Assembly (NCBI GenBank): GCA_902826945.1
Contig: CADEGS010000042.1
Span: 1 to 8,065, forward strand
DNA from: an uncultured bacterium
GTDB taxonomy: Bacteria; Planctomycetota; UBA1135; GCA-002686595
DNA: 8,065 nt
Direction: 5' to 3'
The notes beneath the pieces were generated by a model that worked only from the letters and a program-made list of their open reading frames with translations, had not been told where the DNA came from and did not search any database. The translations under genes were made by a program, and so were the position numbers. Of this stretch, positions 1 through 4,660 are shown piece by piece; the stretch's first letter is position 1, and each line of letters begins with the position of its first letter.

Positions 1-1
1 G

Positions 2-1162
2 TCAGTCGCCCGGCTCGAGCGTGACCACGAGCAGCGTGAAGTCGTCGCGCAGCGCGGTCGCGCCGCTCGCGCGCAGGGCGGAGCGGTAGAGCCGCTCGGG
101 CTCGCCCGGCGAGCGGTCGGCCCCCGCGGCGAGCCGGCGCTCGAGGTCCTCGAGGCCTTGCTCGCGACCCTCGGGGTCGACCAGCTCGTAGGCGCCGTCG
201 CTGAACACGTACAGGCGCTCGCCCGGGGCGAACGACGCCTCGGCCTGCGCGAAAGGGCGCGGGCCGAGCGCGCCGATCGGCGGGTTCGACGTGCCCAGGC
301 GGCGCAGCGCGCTCCCGTCGGCGGCGAGCGCGAGCGCGGGCGGATGCCCGGCCGAGGCGAAGCAGAGCGTGCGGCGCGCCGGGTCGAGCACGCCGTACCA
401 GATCGTGAAGACCATGCCGTCGTGCTCTTCCATCGCGAAGGCCTCGTTGAGCCGCGCCAGCACGCTGGCCGGCTCGCCGAAGTCCGCCTCGGTCAGGTTG
501 TGCGCGCGCAGCGTGTTCAGGATCGAGGCCGAGTGCAGCGCCGAGTCCACGCCGTGCCCGCACACGTCGAGCACGTAGAGCGCCATGCGTCCGCCCGCGA
601 GCGCGTGGTAGCCGAGCGCGTCGCCGCCGAGCTGCGACGAGGGCACGAGGCACCACTCCGTGCGCACCGGGCCCTGCGCCAGCGGCGCGGGGATCAGCGC
701 GCCGACGTAGCGCTGCGCGCGCTCGAGGTCGGCGGCGAGGCGCGCGCGCTGCTCGGCCTCCTCGGGCGTCAGCACGTCGTGGCGCAGCGTCCAGCCGCCG
801 AGCTGCAGGAGCGCCGCCGGCGGCAGCTCGACCTCGCCCTCGACGCGCCGCCCGTCGACGAACGTGCCGTTCGTCGAGCGCAGGTCGCGCACCAGCGCGC
901 GCTCGCCGGCCAGGCGCACCTCGCAGTGCGAGCGCGAGACCTCGTCGCCCGGCAGGCAGAACGGCAGCGAGGGATCGCGGCCCAGGACCAGGGGCTCGGC
1001 CCCGAGCGGTACCCAGCGCCCGACGCCCGAGCCCTGCACGAGCGTCAGCCCGTGCTCGCTCGCCGGCCGCTCGCGGCGGCGCAGCGTGAAGGCGATCGTG
1101 TGCCCGGCGAGCGCGTCGGCGCGCTCGTGGGCGGTGATCGCCTCGCGCTCGGGGGGGGCCAT
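2..1162 (-). CDS. FHA domain + PP2C/SpoIIE-type serine phosphatase
   Basis: A cytosolic protein of 386 residues. It probably dephosphorylates the STAS proteins encoded divergently, as RsbU and SpoIIE do in Gram-positive partner switches. An FHA domain lies at about residues 45-125, with GR at 61-62, SRSH at 76-79 and STNGT at 96-100, the residues that contact phosphothreonine in this family. A short alpha-helical linker (about 133-152) leads into a SpoIIE-like PP2C domain (about 165-383). Its metal-binding motifs are present: GGD ending at D181, D199 with GHG at 202-204, SAGHPP at 270-275, SDG at 321-323 and RDD at 372-374. The ATG at 1162 is chosen because the FHA region follows normally; the open frame continues upstream only through the divergent gene. 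Only a weak GAAG lies 9 bases before the start. The FHA domain suggests input from a Ser/Thr kinase not seen here. The domain calls are secure; the substrate is inferred from context. Confidence 0.93.
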   Translation of the reverse strand: MAPPEREAITAHERADALAGHTIAFTLRRRERPASEHGLTLVQGSGVGRWVPLGAEPLVLGRDPSLPFCLPGDEVSRSHCEVRLAGERALVRDLRSTNGTFVDGRRVEGEVELPPAALLQLGGWTLRHDVLTPEEAEQRARLAADLERAQRYVGALIPAPLAQGPVRTEWCLVPSSQLGGDALGYHALAGGRMALYVLDVCGHGVDSALHSASILNTLRAHNLTEADFGEPASVLARLNEAFAMEEHDGMVFTIWYGVLDPARRTLCFASAGHPPALALAADGSALRRLGTSNPPIGALGPRPFAQAEASFAPGERLYVFSDGAYELVDPEGREQGLEDLERRLAAGADRSPGEPERLYRSALRASGATALRDDFTLLVVTLEPGD

Positions 1163-1309
1163 TCCGTCGTTCTTCAAACGGTCTTGATGATAGCGAGCTA
1201 GGCTCCCCGCCCCTCCAGGTGTTCTCCGTGGAGCGGCGCCCAGCGCCGAGCCGGCGGAGGCGGGAGGTGCGTCCGTGCCCGGGGGGAGCCGGAAGCCAGG
1301 GAGGAGCGA
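1163..1309. promoter_or_regulatory. Divergent promoter region between phosphatase gene and STAS operon
   Basis: This 147-base gap separates the phosphatase gene from the STAS operon and must hold both start regions. The part at about 1163-1200 is much richer in A and T than the surroundings. On the minus strand it contains TATCAT (1192-1187), which matches a sigma70 -10 box at five of six positions and lies 24 bases before the phosphatase start. No convincing -35 box accompanies it. I could not find a good plus-strand promoter. The region 1231-1300 is GC-rich leader for the plus operon, ending in the strong ribosome site AGGGAGGAG (1298-1306). Confidence 0.45.
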
Positions 1310-1654
1310 ATGGACATCGTCGAGCGGAGCGAGCACCTGACCCACGTCGCGCTGACCGGGCGGCTCGACACGGCCGGGGTCGATCGCCTCGAGGCGCTCT
1401 TCAACGCGGCCGTCGTCACGCGCCGGCGCAACACGATCGTGGACATCCGCGGCGTGGACTTCCTGGCCTCGATGGGTTTGCGCATGCTCCTGACCGCGGC
1501 CAAGATCCTCGACCGCTCGGGCGCCAAGCTGGTGCTCGTCGCGCCGACGCCGCTGGTCGAGGCCGCCGTGCGCGCGGCCGGCGTCGAGTCGCTCCTGCCG
1601 CTGGCCGCCGACCGCGAGGCCGCCTGCGCCCACTTCGGGTCCGTGCAGGCCTGA
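1310..1654 (+). CDS. Stand-alone STAS-domain protein (anti-sigma factor antagonist, RsbV/SpoIIAA-like)
   Basis: A single STAS domain of 114 residues, the usual size for RsbV or SpoIIAA. Family members bind an RsbW-type kinase when unphosphorylated and are released when a conserved serine is phosphorylated. The serine is at position 54, in the sequence FLASMGLRML at the start of the helix after the third strand. It aligns with the phosphorylated serine of the DS(S/T)GLG motif; the preceding aspartate is alanine here. The ATG at 1310 has the strong ribosome site AGGGAGGAG three bases upstream. It is the first gene of a three-gene operon that also encodes a second STAS protein and the presumed kinase, and the presumed phosphatase is divergent. 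The family is certain; the partner is inferred. Confidence 0.93.
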   Translation: MDIVERSEHLTHVALTGRLDTAGVDRLEALFNAAVVTRRRNTIVDIRGVDFLASMGLRMLLTAAKILDRSGAKLVLVAPTPLVEAAVRAAGVESLLPLAADREAACAHFGSVQA

Positions 1655-1680
1655 ACCACCGGAACGAGAGGGAGAGCCCG

Positions 1681-2739
1681 ATGGCGATCGAGCAAGAGAC
1701 GATCGGCGACCTGGTGGTGCTGCGGCCGACCGAGCGCCTGGACGTGTCCACCGCCCCCGCGCTGCGCGTGGCGCTCGAGGGGCTCTTCGGGCGCGCCGGG
1801 CGCGAGGTCGTGATCGACCTGGCGGGGGTCTCGTACGTCAGCAGCGTCGGCCTCTCGACGCTGCTGCGCGGCGCGCAGCTCGCGCAGGCCCAGGGCGGTC
1901 GCGTCGTGCTGGCGGGCCTGCAAGACGTCGTGCAGGAGGCGTTCGAGATGGCCGGGCTGGACCGCGTGCTGGCGGTCTATCCGACGCTCGAGACGGCCGC
2001 GGCCTCGTTCGGCTGGGCGAAGCCGCAGCGCGCCTCGGGCGCGCGCGAGCTCGAGACCGGGCTCTCGCTGCCGGAGGAGGTCTTCCTGCTGGCGCTGCGC
2101 GACGAGGGCGGCGCGCTCGTGGACCTGCCCGAGAACGCGCTCGACTTCGCCCTGGCGGGCGCGGTGCTGCTCGATCTGTGCGCGCGCGGGCGCGTCGACA
2201 GCGACCTCGAGCGCGTCCACGCCGCGGACGCGAGCCCGCTCGCGGACGCGATCCTCGACCCCGCGCTGGCCGCGATCGCGCGCGCGCGCGAGCCGCGCCC
2301 GGCCGAGGGCTGGGTGGGCGCCCTGGCCTCGGAGGGCGCGGAGATCCGCCGGCGCGTCGTGGACCGCCTGGTCGAGCGCGGGATCCTGCGCCGCAAGGAC
2401 AGCCTGGTGCAGTGGGTGCTCGGCCGCCGCCGCACGCCGCTCGTCGAGGCGCGCGAGCAGCGCGAGATCAAGGCGCGCGTGCTCGCCGTCCTGACCCGCG
2501 ACGAGGTCCCCGGCCCGCGCGAGGTGGCGGTGATCGCGCTGGCCGACGCCTGCGCGGTCTTCGACGCGCTCCTCGACATGGACGAGATGCTCGCCATCCG
2601 CCCGCGCATCGCGGCCGTGGCGCGCATGGACCTGGTCGCGCAGGCGATGCGCCGCGCGCTGCGCGCCGCGCACGCCAGCGGCTCCTGGACGGCCGCGCCG
2701 GAGGGGATCTACGGGCGGACGGCCGATGTCCGCGGCTGA
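1681..2739 (+). CDS. STAS domain fused to a GPP34 (GOLPH3-like) domain
   Basis: A protein of 352 residues with two domains. Residues 1-110 form a second STAS domain with a candidate phosphoserine at S55 in YVSSVGLSTL, the same xSxGL pattern as the upstream gene. Residues about 128-330 match the GPP34 family. Seen in order are LSLPEEVFLLALRDEGG, the helix ALAGAVLLDLCARGRV, the segment SPLADAILDPALAAIA, the helix RRRVVDRLVERGILRRK, and a helical C-terminal half. Eukaryotic GPP34 proteins (GOLPH3, Vps74) bind phosphatidylinositol 4-phosphate on Golgi membranes; the role of bacterial members is mostly unknown. The start at 1681 has GAGAGGGAGAG just upstream, 26 bases after the previous stop. Its last 14 bases overlap the kinase gene, which suggests translational coupling. 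I infer that the STAS half puts the GPP34 half under control of the kinase/phosphatase pair. Confidence 0.87.
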   Translation: MAIEQETIGDLVVLRPTERLDVSTAPALRVALEGLFGRAGREVVIDLAGVSYVSSVGLSTLLRGAQLAQAQGGRVVLAGLQDVVQEAFEMAGLDRVLAVYPTLETAAASFGWAKPQRASGARELETGLSLPEEVFLLALRDEGGALVDLPENALDFALAGAVLLDLCARGRVDSDLERVHAADASPLADAILDPALAAIARAREPRPAEGWVGALASEGAEIRRRVVDRLVERGILRRKDSLVQWVLGRRRTPLVEAREQREIKARVLAVLTRDEVPGPREVAVIALADACAVFDALLDMDEMLAIRPRIAAVARMDLVAQAMRRALRAAHASGSWTAAPEGIYGRTADVRG

Positions 2740-3151
2740 CGAGCGCCGCTGGAGCATCCCCGCCGACATCGAGCGGGTCGGCCCGCTCGTGCTCGAGACC
2801 AAGGGCTTCCTCGAGGAGCGCGGCGTCGGGCCCAGGCCGCTCTACCGCGCGCAGCTCCTCCTGGAGGAGATCGTCTCGAACGTCGTGCGCCACGGCCTGC
2901 GCGGCGACCGCTCGCGCGAGGTGCAGGTGCGCGTGGCGCTCGACCCGGCGGCCATCTCGCTCTCGGTCGTGGACGAGGCGCCCCCCTTCGACCTCCTGCG
3001 CGACGCGCCGGCGCCGAGCGCCGGCCGCACGCTGCAGGAGATCCCCGAGGGCGGCCTCGGCATCCTGCTCGTCAAGCGCATGGCCGACGAGCTGCGCTAC
3101 GAGCGCCGCGGCGGCGAGAACCACGTGATCATGCGGGTCGATCTGGGCTGA
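2726..3151 (+). CDS. RsbW-like GHKL serine kinase (anti-sigma-type ATP-binding protein)
   Basis: A 141-residue HATPase_c_2 domain protein, the normal size for RsbW and SpoIIAB. Family members phosphorylate STAS antagonists on serine and hold a target protein when not bound to the antagonist. The N box is LLEEIVSNVVRHG, with E47, E48 and N52. The G1 box is DEAPPFD (83-89), where the usual glycine is alanine at position 85. The G2 box is EGGLGILLVKRMADEL from residue 108. The ATG at 2726 lies inside the end of the STAS-GPP34 gene, in another frame, with a 14-base overlap. Both STAS proteins encoded just upstream are its likely substrates. No sigma factor gene is nearby, so the protein it restrains is unknown. 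The family call is secure; kinase activity is inferred, given the altered G1 box. Confidence 0.9.
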   Translation: MSAADERRWSIPADIERVGPLVLETKGFLEERGVGPRPLYRAQLLLEEIVSNVVRHGLRGDRSREVQVRVALDPAAISLSVVDEAPPFDLLRDAPAPSAGRTLQEIPEGGLGILLVKRMADELRYERRGGENHVIMRVDLG

Positions 3152-3170
3152 GCCCCCGTCCCGGGGGCTC
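3150..3170 (+). terminator. Perfect 9-bp GC hairpin at end of the STAS/kinase operon
   Basis: GAGCCCCCG (3150-3158), loop TCC, then CGGGGGCTC (3162-3170) form a perfect 9-bp stem that starts inside the kinase stop codon. No T-tract follows, so it is not a textbook intrinsic terminator. Its position directly at the operon end supports a termination or mRNA-end role. Confidence 0.5.
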
Positions 3171-3174
3171 GGCC

Positions 3175-3194
3175 CCGCGGCCGCCTGGCCGCGG
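3175..3194 (+). terminator. Second GC hairpin after the kinase gene
   Basis: CCGCGGCC (3175-3182), a four-base loop and GGCCGCGG (3187-3194) form a perfect 8-bp stem four bases after the previous hairpin. It has no T-tract. The two together may form a double terminator for the plus operon, but GC-rich sequence makes hairpins common, so this is tentative. Confidence 0.35.
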
Positions 3195-3480
3195 CGGCGC
3201 GTGCAGCGCCGTGGCGCCGCAGGCCCCGTCGCGCCCCGGGCGCGACCCCATCGTCGCGCAGCGACGGAGGCACGCTGCCCCTTGCGTCGCTTCGTGACCC
3301 GCAGCGCCGCTCCGTGCCCGCAGCGTCGCTCCGTGCCCCCGCAGCGTCGCTCCCGGCCACCCGGCTTCCCGCTCACCCCGCGTCGCTTCCCGTTACGCGC
3401 GCGTAGCGCCGCGCTCTCCCTCCCCGTCGCCTCCGCGCTCGCGCGCGCCGCGGCACGCCGTTCGCCGGAGCCTCGGACCG
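3195..3480. other. Non-coding GC-rich stretch with further hairpins
   Basis: About 290 bases with no believable gene. Open frames exist in several frames but show arginine/alanine/proline-rich translations typical of non-coding GC-rich DNA. It holds a perfect 8-bp hairpin (3228-3235 with 3239-3246, loop CCG) and a 6-bp hairpin (3252-3257 with 3261-3266). A short tandem repeat at 3298-3353 is listed separately. The last part (3400-3480) is pyrimidine-rich and precedes the next gene. I found no convincing sigma70 promoter. Confidence 0.5.
3298..3353 (+). repeat. Short tandem repeat, about 19-bp unit, three copies
   Basis: The unit CCCGCAGCGTCGCTCCGTG occurs at 3317-3335. A copy with one mismatch lies at 3298-3316, and a partial copy matching the first 16 bases lies at 3338-3353 after two extra C bases. 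A more degenerate relative is visible at about 3280-3295. There are no spacers, so it is not a CRISPR array. Function unknown; it may be a variable-number repeat. Confidence 0.65.
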
Positions 3481-4461
3481 ATGCACCTCCGACCCCCTCC
3501 GCGCGCCCTCGCGCGCCTCGCGCTCCTCGTGCGCGCGCGGGCGCGCTCCGCGGCGTGCCGGCTCGGCCCCGCGCACCTCGAGCGCCCGCTCTCCCCCGCG
3601 CCCGCGAGCGGCGCGCTCGCGCCGCCCGGCGCTCCCGCCCCGCTTCCCTCGCTGCGCACCAGCCGCCTGCCGCGGCTCGCCTCCGGCGTGGTCGTGCTCG
3701 AGGTGGAAGGAGAGCGCTGCCGGGCGACGAGCCTGACGCGCCTCGGCTCGCAGGTGCGCGTGGACGGCGTGCAGAGCGGCGGGGCGCCTTCGGAGGCCGC
3801 GCTGCGAGCGCTGCTCGAGCGCCTCTCCTCCCCGCACCGCGGCGCGCTGCTCGTCAGCGAGGAAGCGCGCCTGTCGGTCCGCCACGGTCCGGGCGCGCGC
3901 CGGTCGGCGCACGACCCCGAGCACGACGGCCTCGCGCGCGGCTTCGTGCTGTGCGGCGGCGGCTCGCCCGAGCGCTGCCTGGTCGCGACGGTCGCGCGCG
4001 AGCGGCGGCTGCTCTGGAGCGCCGCGCTCGCGCGCCTCGGCCTGCGCCTGGAGGGGATCTACCCGCTGCTCGGCAGCGCGCTGGCCGGGATCGAGCAGGA
4101 CGCGAGCGCGCGCCCGCGCCTCGTCCTCCAGCTCGAGCGGCGCTGGATCGCCCTCCTGGAGGAGCAGGGCGCGCGCTGCCTCGACGCCCTGGTGCTCGAG
4201 GAGTCGCCGAGCGTCGCGCGCTGCGCCGCCCTGATCGGCGAGGGCTGTCCCGAGGTCGCGCTGTGCGGCGGCGGCGTGGACCTCTCGGCCTTCGGCTACG
4301 AGCTCGTGCGCGACGGCCGCACGTGGGCGCGGCTGCCCGCCGTGCTGTGCCTCGGCGGGCCCGCGCGCACCTCGCTCGCGGCCGCGGTGGGGGCCGCGCG
4401 CCACGCGCTCGGCCTCGCGGCGGTCGACGCCGTCGCGTGCGTGCCGGCGCTCGACGGCTGA
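3481..4461 (+). CDS. Hypothetical protein, possible PilM-like (actin-fold) domain
   Basis: A protein of 326 residues that I do not recognise with confidence. Third positions are strongly G/C and the sequence from about residue 68 onward reads like a folded protein. Residues 1-66 are rich in arginine, alanine and proline and may be poorly ordered or upstream of the true start. The order of elements recalls the ATPase fold of PilM and GspL: a first strand pair VVVLEVEGERCRATSL (70-85), a segment LARLGLRLEGIYPLLGSALAGIEQ in the middle, a second strand pair, LVLQLERRWIALLEEQG, then VALCGGGVDLS and AAAVGAARHALG near the end. The ATG at 3481 has GGAG ten bases upstream. An in-frame GTG at 3688 is an alternative, but it has no ribosome site. 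It lies alone, after hairpins and convergent with the transporter operon. No pilus or secretion partner is visible. Confidence 0.7.
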   Translation: MHLRPPPRALARLALLVRARARSAACRLGPAHLERPLSPAPASGALAPPGAPAPLPSLRTSRLPRLASGVVVLEVEGERCRATSLTRLGSQVRVDGVQSGGAPSEAALRALLERLSSPHRGALLVSEEARLSVRHGPGARRSAHDPEHDGLARGFVLCGGGSPERCLVATVARERRLLWSAALARLGLRLEGIYPLLGSALAGIEQDASARPRLVLQLERRWIALLEEQGARCLDALVLEESPSVARCAALIGEGCPEVALCGGGVDLSAFGYELVRDGRTWARLPAVLCLGGPARTSLAAAVGAARHALGLAAVDAVACVPALDG

Positions 4462-4660
4462 GCGGGCCGCGTCGGGCGAGGGCCGAGAGCCTGAGAAAGA
4501 ATCCTGCGCGGCCCCCAGCACCGTCTGGCTCCGCCCTGGCGGCGTTGCGCCTCCTCCGAGTCTTGCCGTGAAGACGCGTCGTCGGCGCGCCTTGCCAGGA
4601 CGAAGCCGGACGGCACCGGGAGCCACGCAGGATTCTTTCCCAGGCTCCGGGCGCAGGCCT
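4462..4660. other. Convergent intergenic region filled by one long hairpin
   Basis: This region of 199 bases lies between the stop of the plus-strand hypothetical gene and the stop of the minus-strand transporter gene. It is almost wholly taken up by the long inverted repeat described separately. No gene is supported, although open frames run through it on both strands. Confidence 0.6.
4487..4647 (-). repeat. Long imperfect inverted repeat; candidate structured RNA or bidirectional terminator
   Basis: The left arm (4487-4540) pairs with the right arm (4594-4647) without gaps over 54 positions. Forty-five are Watson-Crick pairs. Of the nine others, eight (4494, 4509, 4513, 4517, 4519, 4520, 4531 and 4534 in the left arm) are A/C oppositions on the plus strand and become G-U wobbles on the minus strand. 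Only 4526 does the reverse. Inside, GGCG (4541-4544) pairs with CGCC (4588-4591), CGCC (4548-4551) with GGCG (4584-4587), and an apical hairpin is formed by GTCTT (4560-4564) and AAGAC (4571-4575). The shared motif GAAAGAATCCTGCG near the base is unusually AT-rich for this DNA. Lying after both convergent genes, it could end both transcripts. It could also be a copy of a dispersed repeat. No T-tract, transposase or target duplication is seen. Confidence 0.8.

Noticed and set aside
1163..1633. Upstream extension of the phosphatase frame to a 543-residue protein
   Set aside because: The extra part runs through the divergent STAS gene and promoter region in antisense and has arginine/glycine/histidine-rich nonsense composition. 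The ATG at 1162 is just before the FHA region.
1198..2802. 534-residue minus-strand open frame
   Set aside because: It is antisense to the STAS, STAS-GPP34 and kinase genes, which have clear domains. Its R/A/E/H/Q-rich translation is the usual GC-rich shadow.
3298..3353. CRISPR array
   Set aside because: The units are contiguous with no spacers, are only 19 bases long and occur three times. No cas gene is present.
4487..4647. Insertion sequence with terminal inverted repeats
   Set aside because: The space between the arms is only 53 bases, no transposase is coded, and no flanking direct repeat is visible. A small non-coding repeat element remains possible.
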